Below are positions 34,301 through 46,379 of a DNA stretch of 64,000 bases, one piece after another. Origin of the DNA: Sesamum alatum (lineage: Eukaryota; Streptophyta; Magnoliopsida; Lamiales; Pedaliaceae); NCBI GenBank assembly GCA_034509735.1, contig JACGWO010000008.1, positions 18,239,864 to 18,303,863 on the forward strand. Reading direction: 5' to 3'. Numbering within the stretch: position 1 is the stretch's first letter; the number at the start of each line of letters is the position of its first letter. The notes under the pieces were generated by a model. That model was not told where the DNA came from. It did no database searches and worked only from the letters and a program-made list of their open reading frames with translations. A program made the translations under genes and the position numbers.

Positions 34301-35398
34301 GAAGTTGGAACATTCGATTTGATGAAGTAATACGGGGTTATGACTTCATCAAAAACGAATCCGACCCTTGTGTATACAAGAAGGTCAGTGGGAGCTCAAT
34401 AGTGTTCCTAGTGCTTTATGTGGATGACATTCTGCTCATTGGTAATGACGTCAGAATGTTAGGAAACACAAAAGCATGGTTGTCAACCCAGTTTTCCATG
34501 AAGGACTTGGGTGAAGCCTACTACATCCTAGGCATCCAGATTGTCAGGGACAAATCTAAAAGGATGTTAGGACTCACCCAAAACTCGTATATGGAGAAAG
34601 TCCTAAAGAGATATCGAATGGACAACTCCAAACGAGGATTCCTTCCAATGAGGCATGGGATCAAGTTATCCAAGAAACAGTCCCCACAGACTGATGAGGA
34701 ACTTGATGAAGGTCATCCCCTATGCCTCCGCCGTAGGTAGCATACAATATGTGGTCCACTGCACTAGGCCTGACATTGCATACGCTTTGAGCGTAACAAG
34801 CAGATATCAGTCCTGCGCAGGAGAGGCACATTGGAATGCTGTTAAGGGCATCCTTAAGTACCTAAGAAGGACTAAGGAAATGTTCCTAGTCTATGGCAAT
34901 GGAGAACTAATTCTGGAAGGCTTTAGCGACGCTAGCTTCCAGTCTGATGACGATGATGCCAAGTCTCAATCGGGGTACGTATTCAAACTCAATGGAGGAG
35001 TAGTAGCTTGGAAAAGTTCCAAGCAAGCAACCATTGCTGACTCCACCACAGAGGCTGAATACATAGCAGCTTCAGAAGCTGCTAAGGAAGCGGTTTGGAT
35101 GAGAAACTACATCCAAGAGTTGGGTGTGGTGCCTAGCATCGCCGAGCCCGTTGTCATCTTCTGTGATAACAATGGCGCTATAGCTCAAGCAAAGGAACCG
35201 AGATCTCATCACCGTTCCAAACACATTCTTAGACGCTACCATCTTCTTAGAGAAATGGTAGGAAGAGGTGACGTCCGGATGGACCGAGTCAACTCGGCAG
35301 ACAACACAGCAGACCCGCTGACAAAGCCTATGTCGCAGAGCGCTCATACGCAACATCTTGAGAAGATGGGGATTAAGCATACGGGCAATTGGCTTTAA
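31354..35398 (+). pseudogene. Copia gag-pol of the composite element
   Basis: One long frame with gag (KFNGTNYNDWLRN), a CCHC knuckle CINCREKGHWKREC (about 32148), and protease with D-T-G at 32266. Integrase follows with HARLGH...CESC and the D, D, E residues (TDVCG, FTDDHS, NGVSERRNR), then reverse transcriptase with LYVDDILLIG (about 34417), then RNase H to a natural stop at 35398. It would encode all replication enzymes, but it is broken: TAA at 32125, TAG at 33340 (W codon in the 18586 copy), TAA at 33661, and a 5-base deletion near 34706 that shifts the frame. The gag start is also lost: the leader motif joins directly to gag at about 31362, deleting the ATG seen in sister copies. Confidence 0.95.
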
Positions 35399-35399
35399 A

Positions 35400-35414
35400 G
35401 GTCAAGTGGGAGAT
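35400..35414 (+). other. Polypurine tract
   Basis: GGTCAAGTGGGAGAT directly precedes the LTR at 35415; plus-strand primer site. Confidence 0.9.
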
Positions 35415-37425
35415 TGTTAGAATAGGTGACCATGTAAGCCAATTTTGGCAGGAATATGTAACCTATGTCCAGACAATTCTTTGGTATTTGATAAAAACAT
35501 TTATGAATAAAGAAGTGAAAATTCATATGGCAATACTTTGTTTACGTTCACTTATCTGCATTTACTTTTCTGTTCACTACGCAAACAAAGCCCACGGACT
35601 GAGAATCGATTTCGGGGACTGGGACTACGCTTGGAGGTAGGTCCATGAAATCAGTCTTACCGAATCAGTCCGGAAATCTCCAAGTCAAGGAATCCCGAAA
35701 ATGGGTACCGGGATTCCCTTTGAGACTTGCACTAAGCATCTGCTGTCGTATTTCATCGACGGGTGACGAAGGTCGTTTAAGCAGTGTTAGTGGGTCAGCA
35801 TGCTAGGAAGCAGCTGACTGAGGTGACTTGCGGGAACCGTCTTATGGAGGACCTTGAGTATGGTCAGCAAGGTATGACGCGTATTCCCGGTTCCAACGGT
35901 ACAGGCCAAGTCCTTTGACTTGAGGAACTGCTGAGTTTACCTGTGCGTCAGGTCTGTATCTTAGATATGGTGAGAGATTGCCAAAATACTCTTGAGTAGT
36001 CATAAGCCATGTCTAGTGCAGCTCGGGTGCACAAAGTGACAGTAGTTTCCAAGAAAGGATCTGTCTCCTGTCAAAAGGTGTTGACAGTTGAGTCTCATAT
36101 ATGCTCTGTGTCTTGTCCCTGAAATCTGTGGCCACAGTGACTGAACAGAAGGGAAAAGGTTTCCCTTGCGGCGTTTAGTGAGGACAGATCGACACTTAGG
36201 TCAAAAATGGGTACCTGCATTTTTCGTGCCCTAGACCCTAAGTGATGAGACCGAAGACAGAAGGACAAGTGTACTGTTAGAGTCTAAAAGTTCATCCCCG
36301 AATATTTCACCTAGTCTCTAGTGCCATGGACCGTTGCTAGATGGCCACCCATGGTAACGGACGGATTCTAGGAATCCGACCAAGTCTAGCTGAATGGTGA
36401 ACCTAAAGAGTCACACACTATCCACACACACTTAGTATTTAATTATGAATTAAATATTGGAGTAAAGGAATGATTAAATTAGATTTAATCAGGTCCTATA
36501 TTTTCTTGGAGAAATTAATTCCTTCTATTTGATAAAGGGAATTAAATTAATAAATAGGATTTATTAAAAGGGTTGATTTAATGGGCTTAGAATAAATTAT
36601 AATATTTATTTATTATATTTTATTTATTCTTTTAGCCTTTTGGAATATTTAATAGGATTTAAATATTCCATTAAATTAAAATCAACGGTTGAGATGGAAA
36701 GGGGAGATGGAAGGCTAGGATTCGTTTGACTAGGTCAAACACTAGTTTGACTAGGACTTTGACTAGGTCAAAATCCTAGTCAAATTAGGTTACTTAGAGT
36801 TTGAGTTTAAAGAGGATTAAACTCTTCCTCTATATAAACCTCTGGCTTCCAACTTTTGAGATTGATGATTCTTGAAAAACACACACAACACACACTCTCC
36901 CCTCTCCTACATCTCGTCCGCCCCTCTCTCTTTCTCTAGCAAGAAAATATTTTTCTTTGGTTCTTTTTTGTTCTTGGAACATCAAGAACTTAGACGAACC
37001 AATACCGTTAATTGATAACGAGTTATTGATTCGTCCACTCCAAAAATAATACTTGTTCGTTGCTAGCACGACGTGCAAGAATACGTGGGTGGATCGTGTG
37101 TCACGATTTGGAGGATCTCAAGAACGAGATCTTGGTGCAAAACGGGGAACAACGCGAGTAGCAGTTGAAGACGAAAACGACAACGGGTAGGTCTCGTTTT
37201 AAGATTTTCGTCCCTCTTGTTTTTAACTCTATGGCCTCCATGATTTCTTTTATTGTTTTATGATCATGAGATACACCAAACGCCCGGGAACCTCAAGGGC
37301 ACACCCCTTGAGCGTGTTCTTTAAATTAAAAGCATGCCTTTTATTTTGTAAAATTTAATATGTTTATTTTTACCGCGATTCCGCATTCGCGCAATTCCCG
37401 GGACGATCCACCGGATTTTCTTTCA
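35415..37425 (+). mobile_element. Copia LTR, group A (middle LTR of composite)
   Basis: From TGTTAGAATAGG to TTTCTTTCA, 2011 bases. Its 3' third (ACATCAAGAACTTAGACGAACC near 36978) matches the group A copies at 14455 and 55065 (minus strand) rather than the LTRs at 27612 and 38100 around it. So it was not made in the same replication cycle as those two. Confidence 0.93.
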
Positions 37426-38099
37426 GTTAGAATGTTAGGAAACACAAAAGCATGGTTGTCAACCCAGTTTTCCATGAAGGACTTGGGTGAAGCCTCCTAC
37501 ATCCTAGGCATCCAGATCGTCAGGGACAGATCTAAAAGGATGTTAGGACTCACCCAAGACTCGTATATGGAAAAAGTCCTAAAGAGATATCGAATGGACA
37601 ACTGCAAACGAGGATTCCTTCCAATGAGGCATGGGATCAAGTTATCCAAGAAACAGTCCCCACAGACTGATGAGGAACTTGAAAGGATGAAAATCATCCC
37701 CTATGCTTCTGCCGTAGGTAGCATCCAATATGCGGTCCACTGCATTAGACCTGACATTGCATACGCTTTGAGCGTGACAAGCAGATATCAGTCCTGCGCA
37801 GGAGAAGTACATTGGAATGCTGTTAAGGGCATCCTTAAGTACCTAAGGAGGACAAAGGAGATGTTCTTAGTCTATGGCAATGGAGAGCTGATTCTGGAAG
37901 GCTTTAGCGACGCTAGCTTCCAGTCGGATGACGATGATGCCAAGTCTCAATCGGGGTACGTATTCAAACTCAATGGAGGAGTAGTAGCTTGGAAAAGTTC
38001 CAAGCAAGCAACCATTGCTGACTCCACCACAGAGGCTGAATACATAGCAGCTTCAGAAGCTGCTAAGGAAGTGGTTTGGATGAGAAACTACATCTAAGA
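37426..38099 (+). pseudogene. Copia reverse transcriptase/RNase H fragment between two LTRs
   Basis: Reads MLGNTKAWLSTQFSMKDLG through RNase H TEAEYIAASEAAKEVVWMRNYI, then stops. It begins just after the YVDD region and ends before the last RNase H part and polypurine tract. Both edges are abrupt: LTR end TTTCA then GTTAGAATG, and AAGAGTTAGAATAGG, where GTT is shared by the RNase H gene and the LTR start. It duplicates the content of about 34457-35115. It cannot encode an enzyme. Confidence 0.93.
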
Positions 38100-40095
38100 G
38101 TTAGAATAGGTGACCATGTAAGTCAATTTTGGCAGGAATATGTAACCTATGTCTAGACAATTCTTTGATATTTTGATAAAATATTTATGAATAAAGAAGT
38201 GAAAATTCAAATGGCAATACTTTGTTTACTTTCACTTATCTGCATTTACATTTCTGTTCAATACGCAAACAAAGCCCACGGACTGAGAAACGATTTCGGG
38301 GACTGGGACTACGCTTGCAGGTAGGTCCATGAAATCAGTCTCGCCGAATCAGTCCGGAAATCTCCAAGTCAAGGAATCCCGAAAATGGGTACCGGGATTC
38401 CATTTGAGACTTGCACTAAGCATCTGCTGTCGTATTTCATCGACGGGTGACGAAGGTCGTCTAAGCAGTGTTAGTGGGTTAGCGTGCTAGGAAGCAGCTG
38501 ACTGAGGTGACTCGCGGGAACCGTCTTACGGAGGAGCTTGAGTATGGTCAGCAAGGTATGACGTGTATTCCCGGTTCCAACGGTACAGGCCAAGTCTTTT
38601 GACTTGAGGAACTGCTGAGTTTACCTGTGCGTTAGGTCTGTATCTTAGATATGGTGAGAGATTGCCAAAACACTCTTGAGTAGTCATAAGCCATGTCTAG
38701 TGCAGCTCGGGTGTACAAAGTGACAGTGGTTTCCAAGAAGGATCTGTCTCCTGTCAAAAGGTGTTGACAGTTGAGTCTCATGTATGCTCTGTGTCTTGTC
38801 CCTGAAATCTGTGGCCACAGTAACTGAACAGAAGGGAAAGGTTTCCCTTGCGGCGTTTAGTAAGGACAGACCGACACTTAGGTCCAAAATGGGTACCTGC
38901 TTTTTCCGTGCCCTAGACTCTAAGTGATGAGACCGAAGACAGAAGGACAAGTGTACTGTTAGAGCCCAAATGTTCATCCCCGAATATTTCACCTAGTCTC
39001 TAGTGCCATGGACCGTTGCTAGATGGCCACCCATGGTAACGGACGGATTCTAGGAATCCGACCAAGTCTAGCTGAATGGTGAACCTAAAGAGTCACACAC
39101 TATCCACACACACTTAGTATTTAATTTGGAATTAAATATTGGAATAAATGAATGATTAAATTAGATTTAATCGGGTCCTATGTTTTCTTGGAGAAATTAA
39201 TTCCTTCTATTTGATAAAGGGAATTAAATTAATAAATAGGATTTATTAAAAGGGTTGATTTAATGGGCTTAGAATAAATAATAATATTTATTTATTATAT
39301 TATATTTATTCTTTTAGCCTTTTGGAATATTTAATAGGATTTAAATGTTCCATTAAATTAAAATCAACGGTTGAGATGGAAAGGGGAGATGGAAGGCTAG
39401 GATTCGTTTGACTAGGTCAAACACTTGTTTGACTAGGACTTTGACTAGGTCAAAATCCTAGTCAAATTAGGTTACTTAGAGTTTGAGTTTAAAGAGGATT
39501 AAACTCTTCCTCTATATAAACCTCTAGCTTCCAACATTTGTAGGATGACGATTCTTGAAAACACACACACAACACACACTCTCTCCTCTCCTCTCTCGTC
39601 CGCCCCTCTCTCTCTCTCACCAAGAAAATATTATTTTTCTTCTTCTTTTGTTCTTGGAACAATTGAACTAAGGAAGATCGATCCCGCTAATTCATAACGC
39701 GTGGTTGATCTATCCTCTCCAAAATAATACTTGTTCGTTGCTAGCACGACGTGCAAGAATACGTGGGTGGATCGTGTGTCACGATTTGGAGGATCTCAAG
39801 AACGAGGTCTTGGTGCAAAACGGGGAACAACGCGAGTAGCCGTTGAAGACGAAAACGGCAACGGGTAGGTCTCGTTTTAAGATTTTCGTCCCTCTTTAAT
39901 TTTCAACTCTATGGCCTCCATGATTTCTTTATTTGTTTTATGATCATGAGATACACCGAACACCCGGGAACCTCAAGGGCACACCCATTGAGCGTGGTAT
40001 TTTCAATTAAAAGCATGCCTTTTATTTTTGTAAATTTATTTTTATCGCGCTTCCGCATTCGTGCAATTCCCGGGACGATCCACCGATTTCTTTCA
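38100..40095 (+). mobile_element. Copia LTR, subgroup A' (3' LTR of composite)
   Basis: From (T)GTTAGAATAGG with its first base altered, to TTTCTTTCA; 1996 bases. It pairs with 27612-29609 by shared diagnostic bases and is followed by target duplication TTTCT. Confidence 0.92.
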
Positions 40096-41132
40096 TTTCT
40101 ATCATAGGATGATTGGGAATTCGACCAAGTCTAGCTGAGGGTGAACCTAAAGAGTCACACACAATCCGCACGCATCAAAGGTATTTTAATTTGAAATTAA
40201 TTTAGAAAAGTGGAACGATTTAAATTGGATTTAATCGGTTCCCTTTTCCTTGGGATGTTGATTCCTTTAATTGGATTAAGAGGACTTAACTAAATAAATA
40301 AATTAGATTTATTGAAATAAATTAGTGGGCTTAAAATAAATATTATTATTTATTTTATTTATTTAAAGGCCCCATGGATTATTTAAATAGGATTTAAATA
40401 TTTCATAAATTAAATGGATGGTTGAATTAAAGAGGAGAGATCAAAGGCGAAGATTAGTTTGACTAATCTAAACCTAGTTTGACTAGGACTTTGACTAGGT
40501 CAAGATCCTAGTCAAACCAAGCTTCTAGAGTTGGAGTTTGAAAAGGAATGAGAACTATTAATAATCCTAGGTTAATCTTTAGAAGAAGGATGATGATCAA
40601 GAAACACACACGCACACACTACACTCGGCTCTCTCTCTACTCGTCCACCACCCCCTTCCCAAGAAAGTCTTTGGTTCTTTGTTTCATATAATTGAACCTA
40701 AGGAGGATTGATCACGTTAATTCATAACGTTTGGTCGATCTATCCTCTCTAAATACGTACACTTGGTTTTTCTCTAGCATGAGGATCAAGATACGTGGCC
40801 GGATTGAATGTACGATTTAGAGAGTCTCATATTCGAGATCTTGGTGTAAAATGAGGAATAACGCAAGTAGCGGTCTGAAGACAAAAGTACAACCGGGTAG
40901 GTTACTTTTCTTTGTTGTTTTTATTTACTATACCCTATGGCCTCCATGATTTGCATGCTTTTATTTAGTCATAAGATACACCCAATGCTCGGGAGGTTCA
41001 AGGGAACACCCCTTGAACGTGTCATTTACATTCATCTATGAGCATGTTTTAAATTTTCGTAATTTATTTTGTATCGTGCTTCCCCATTTGCGTTCCTCTC
41101 GGGACGATCCACACGCCTTCCATAGGCTTTCA
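40096..41132 (+). mobile_element. Group B Copia LTR, right part
   Basis: Resumes the LTR cut at 27611: TTTCT duplication, ATCATAGGATG, then the W-box cluster near 40460-40520, ending GGCTTTCA. One base later is a primer-binding site, so this is a 5' LTR. Confidence 0.88.
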
Positions 41133-41133
41133 G

Positions 41134-41145
41134 TGGTATCAGAGC
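41134..41145 (+). other. Primer-binding site of the group B element
   Basis: TGGTATCAGAGC one base after the LTR end. Confidence 0.92.
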
Positions 41146-42256
41146 CCGGTTCGGTGTATAGGCCTAGGTTTTTATGTATGTTAAAGCATGAAAAACGTGT
41201 AAAAGCATGATTTACGTTATTCTTGATTTATGTTTTCAAGCATGTCGATCTCATGTTGTTTATCGTATCGGTAGTACATGAGTTCTTGGTGTTTCTTGAT
41301 TTCTTGAAAACACAGCAGAAATAATAAAATGAAGCGAGAAACGGAATACGCGGTGAGCCGTCCGCGCAGTGCATACAGCCAGGCGCGCGCCGCCTGGCTA
41401 GGCGCACACAGCCGCAGGCGTTGCCGGCGGCGCGCACGCCTGTCCAGCGCATCTGACCATAGATCCACTGCGGGCTCAGTGGGTCGCATAGGATTCGGGC
41501 TTGTGATCATCCAATAGGGGCATGCTAGGCTTTTAATTTTGCATGTGGCTCTTATGGTGAATGAATGATTTATTTATGGTATTACTGCTATGGCATGCAA
41601 ATGTTTTATGATGCATTATGGATGTATGTATAAATATGCTGTAATGAGATCTCGGTCATCAAACTCTCACTTAGTTGGACCAAGTTGAATATTAGACCCT
41701 TAATAAATGGACTAGGACTCTGGGAGTTCGTCTAAACCTTCCAACCATGGTAAAGTGAGGAAGCTAGTTTCAGTCAAAAGTGTGGTCTCACGAGTCGTGG
41801 CACGTCTATCGTGCTAAAAAGAAGCTGCACTTTGTTATAAACGAAGAGACTAACACTTATGTTGCCTGTCTCATGAGTCATGGGGGTAGCAGTGAGTGTT
41901 ATGATTCGGTTTCTTGGGTCGGGTCTAACGCCCGAATAACGTGATTCACTTGGAGTTCTCGGGATCACGTAAAAGGGTGAGGCAGATATCTTGGGAATCT
42001 CATAGGACGAGAATGATATGGAATCCCTCCCACAGGTTGTTTTCCATGCGAATAGTAAAAAGCGGGGTATGGAAGATATCGTTGTGGATCCCAAGCCCAC
42101 TAGGAAAAAGTTTTCCAAAAACAACGTTTCAGAGTGTCATATTTTCCTAGAAATAGTAGGAGAATTAAATGACTGAACTCCAAGTCTTTAATCTTTCTTA
42201 AAACCTTTTATTTAATCTGCTGATTAAGTTCTAGTTTTAAATGTAGATTTAAAACA
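41146..42256 (+). other. Leader of the group B element
   Basis: A shortened leader: the CpG island is only 41338-41452 and fuses directly to GACCATAGATCCACTGCGGG, so about 600 bases present in the sister leader are missing. The paired motif is at 41787-41800 (CTCACGAGTCGTGG) and 41870-41883 (CTCATGAGTCATGG, changed on both sides so that it stays self-complementary). Confidence 0.8.
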
Positions 42257-42997
42257 ATGTCTAAGAACCCATTATCAACCGTGCTTGAGATAAACAAGTT
42301 TAATGGAACCAATGACAACGACTGATTGCGTGATCTGAGGATAGTCCTCGAAGCCGTTTCCTCGGATTTTGCCGGAAGGATCCACGCCCAAAGAACGTGA
42401 GATGTTCGAGACTTTGCATCAGGATAATCGGAAAGTCCGTAGCATCATACTTGCCTCTATGACCAATGAGATACAGAAGCAATATGAGAGGCTAGACAAT
42501 GTCCCTTCCATAATGGCTCGCCTAAAGGATTGCTATGCAGTCCCGGACCGGCAAACTAGGTATATCGTAACGAAGGTGTTCTTTGGAACTAAAATGATTG
42601 AAGGATCCTCTGTACATGAGCATAGGGTCAAGATGCTTACCTTGGTGGAAAAGCTTGAAGACCTCAAAGCAGGGCTGAATAATGAGACGTACATTGAGGT
42701 GATTCTTCAGTCACTCCTACCCTCCTTCGACCAATTCATTGTTAACTACAACATGAATACTCTTGAGAAGGGTATCCATGAGTTGATCAATATGTTGGTG
42801 CAATACGAGGCAACGATCAAAAAGTCTGCGCCATCGGTATTGTTTGGAGAGGCTTCGACTTACAAAACAAAAATCAAGAGTGCCGAGTGTTGGAAAAGAA
42901 ATGAGGGAAAGGGAAAGGCCGTCAAAGACACTACCAACACTAAGAGTGGTCCCATTTCCAAGGTGGGAAAAGGCAAAGAGAAAAAGAAGGTTGACTC
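42257..42997 (+). pseudogene. Group B gag, 5' part
   Basis: ATG at 42257 gives MSKNP and KFNGTND, then a stop and a deletion remove the region of the GYV-DEPLP block. From 42369 a 234-residue frame reads EGSTPKEREMFETLHQDNRKVRSIILASM to the basic linker before the zinc knuckle. Gag would form the virus-like particle. It is cut at 42997 by a solo LTR and resumes at 44852. Confidence 0.88.
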
Positions 42998-44846
42998 TGA
43001 AGGAAAGCGGATCGGCCCCGGACGCGGCGGAAACGCGGTAGAGATAAAAACGTGCAGAATAAAAATAATTTAAATCGTGTTCAAGGGGTGAACCCTTGAA
43101 CGTTCCCGGGCTATCGGTGTATAAACGTAGAATATAAACATATCAAATAAACAAATGTTCGTAGCTATGGAATAAAGAAGAAACCGAGAGCACAAATGTA
43201 AGTCGGAATATCTTTCTCGATTTTGTATTTCGATCGGCTACAAGATTTGATTCCTCCCGACGTTCATTCACGCGAGGTCCCAATGTAGAGACCCTCTAAC
43301 TTAGTCCACACCACACCGGGAGAGATCTCGTTTTTCTTGCTAGAGAAAAATGGATCTAGAGGATGAAATCAAAGAAGGGATTACACTATCAGATTAGTGT
43401 TCCTTCTTGATCTTACTTTAATCTTCAATTGATCCTAGATCAATGAAGCAACAAAGAGGATTTATATAGTAGAGAGAGAGTGTGTAGAGAGTGTTCATCT
43501 TTTTCCTAGAAAAAGATAAATAATGAAAACTCTTCTTTGATGATTTAGTGGACCGGATTTTATTGTAATTCAATTACAATAAGCCTAAGAGTTAAATCCT
43601 ACTTAATTCATGGTCCAATTAAATAATTCTCGTTGATCTTTTAATCCAATTAAAAGATCTAAGCTTCGATTCTCTACTTAATCGATAAATTCCATTTACC
43701 CATAAAACGAGGGCCCGATACAATATCGGGCTGTCTATCCAATGGACAATCCCATAAGTAATCCAATTACTTATCATCCTCTGAAATTGACTCCAAGTCA
43801 ATTCATTCACCTCCTCGGTGATTTGTGTGTGACCCTTTAGGTTCATCCTCAGCTAGACTTAGGCTCGTGTTCAATAGGAGCCCGTCACCATGGGAGGTCG
43901 TGTAGCAACGGTCCATGCCACTAAAGACTAGGTGATGTGGGCGTGAACATTTAGGCGCCAATTCCATCTGGGTAGGGTCCTACTGTCGACCGTCTTCCGA
44001 CCTTAGTTTAGGGTATGGAATTGGGCTCGGTTCCTATCTTTGACTAGGCAACTATGCTTCATACCTGAGATGTGTTTACTCTATCGATTGACGTAGGAAG
44101 CCCTTCCTACTCAATCAATTACTATGGCCATATACTTTCAGAGTCTTAACTATCTCAGAGTGCATAGGAGACATAACCGTCCTGTACTGACGGGGGACAG
44201 ATTCTATCTTGGAATCCACCATCCTCGCTACATACTCTAACTGCACTGGACAAGGCTTATAAGACCATCTTACAGAATGATCACCTCTTGCCAGATCCAA
44301 GATACTGTCTTCGTATGCATGTGACTGCCATGATTTCTCAAGTCCGAGGACTAATCCGTACTATCAAAACTGGAATTCCAGTCATACCGACCAAGCCTAC
44401 AAGGCTTCTGTATGACGATTCCCGCGAGTCAGTTCAGTCAGTCGACCACCTTGTCAACCAACCCACTAAAATTGCATAGACGACCTTCATCAGTCGCCGA
44501 TGAAACTCGCCAGTCACCCAGTGAATGCAATACTTGGTGCAAGTCTCAATAGGACACTCAATGCCCAGTCTCGAGGTCCTCGACTTGGAATGTTTCAGAC
44601 CAACCCTCAGAAGTTGGTTTCATAGCTGCCATTAATGCGCAGCCCAACTACATGGGTTATCCAATTGGTGTGTGGGAATTTGTTATGACGTTGAAACACC
44701 GTTCAATGTTAGTGGTAAGCACAACAAACATAATGACAATGATGAATACTTCATCTATTCATCAGGATAATATTGTATTAATAAAGACTGATGAATAGTT
44801 CCCAAAACCGTCAATCCAATTGACTTTCTGGTCACCTATTCTAACA
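42998..44846 (-). mobile_element. Solo LTR, group C
   Basis: 1849 bases, TGAAGGAAAGCGG... to ...CCTATTCTAACA as read on plus. Flanked by perfect GACTC at 42993-42997 and 44847-44851. No internal region, so it is a solo LTR from recombination between two LTRs. It resembles group D in its U5 end (GGATCSGCCCCGGA). Confidence 0.92.
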
Positions 44847-44851
44847 GACTC

Positions 44852-44919
44852 AAAGCAACAGTCGAGGGCAAATGACATATGTATTCATTGCCGTGAGAAA
44901 GGGCATTGGAAGAGGGATT
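44852..44919 (+). pseudogene. Group B gag, zinc-knuckle part
   Basis: Continues gag after the solo LTR: SKQQS then DICIHCREKGHWKR, the CCHC knuckle. It ends abruptly near 44919 at a junction with an inverted leader. Confidence 0.85.
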
Positions 44920-46379
44920 CCATACCATTCTCGTCTAATGAGATTCTCAAGATGTTTTGCCCCACCCTTTGATGTGATCCCGAGGACTCCAAGCCAATCA
45001 CGTGATTTAGGCATTAGACCCGACCCAATCAACCGAATCATAGCACTCAGTACTACCCCCACGACTTGTGCAACAGGCAACAAGAGTGTATTCACTTCGT
45101 TCACAACAAAGTGCATCTTATTTTCAAGATAAGAGACGTGCCACGACTCGTGAGACCACGCAATTGACTGAAACTAGCTTCCTCACTTTGTCAAGGATGG
45201 AAGGCTTGGACAAACTACTAGGGTTCTAGTCCATTTATTAAGGGTCTAATATTTTAGTTTTGTCCAACCAAGTGAGAGTTTAAAGACCAAGACCTCATCA
45301 CACCACATACATACATTATGCATAGAATGTTTTGCATGCTATAGCAATAATACAATAAATAAACCATTCATCCATCACATAAGCCACATTTAAAATAAAA
45401 GCATAGCACGCCACTGTCGGATCATCACAAGCCCGAATCCTATGCGACCCACTGAGCCCGCAGTGGATCTGCGGTCAATCTAAGTTTGGTCTTACACTAT
45501 TACATTTAATAGTAGAAGCCCATCAACACACTGATGGGCCTTGCCTCTTTTTTCACTGGGTCTCCATGGAACTCCTTGGATCCTCCTTCTGGGCCATCCT
45601 TCATCTCTTTCATTTAAAAATAAAATAAAACCTCACAACTATACTACGCCCATTACAACTGAAAAAGATACCCCGGCGAACACCCAGGAGGAGTATATTT
45701 GGACGGAGATGGAAGTCCTTATTATTCCAATGCAACCAGAAGAGAGAGAGAGAGAGAGAGAGGAAAATAAATAAGGCACACAGGCCCAACACAAAAATAA
45801 ATCATACATACATACGGTCTAGGGCTTTGTGATCATCCGTTCTCATTTAACGCAAATAGCATTTCACATAATGCATGATATCCAATAAAATAAACGCATA
45901 ATATGTACACTTTAAATTGGTGCAACAATTGCAATTTTCTTGTTAGGAAAACCCTTACTCATTTTTTAAACAATATTAAATTTTTGGTGGTTCCAAACAA
46001 GGCAAAAATAAAATGTTTCTAAATAATGTGTTTTAAGAAAAACATGCAAAAATAATAAAAATAATTCCAGAAAAAATAATTCTGAAATAGAACAAAAAAA
46101 ACCAAAGATGGCTAAGGGCGGCCGCTGCCGGTGGCACCCTGGCCGGATGCACATGCCGGCTGGCCCAGCCTGTCGCCTGCGGGCGCTGAGCGCGCCGGCC
46201 GGGCGCACGCACAGGCTCTCCTACCGCGTGCGCGCGCGCCTGGCCGCGCATTTTGCGTGTGTGGATGTAGGCAGGCTAGATCTGCCTGCCTGGGGCGCCT
46301 ATGCGGCCGACAGTCGGCGCTCGCGCGTGTTGGTCACGTTGGCCGGGTGCGTGCACGCAGGCTCCCTTGCCTGCGTGTG
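44920..46379 (-). other. Inverted Copia leader, gag-proximal part
   Basis: The minus strand matches the gag-proximal leader of sister elements: GATTCCATAYCATTCTCGT, the CTCACGAGTCGTGG motif (near 45144), the GACCGCAGATCCACTGCGGG-type block near 45460, and then part of the CpG island (46112-46379). Interrupted by the LTR at 46380. The join to gag at about 44920 shares GGGA with both sides. Confidence 0.8.
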
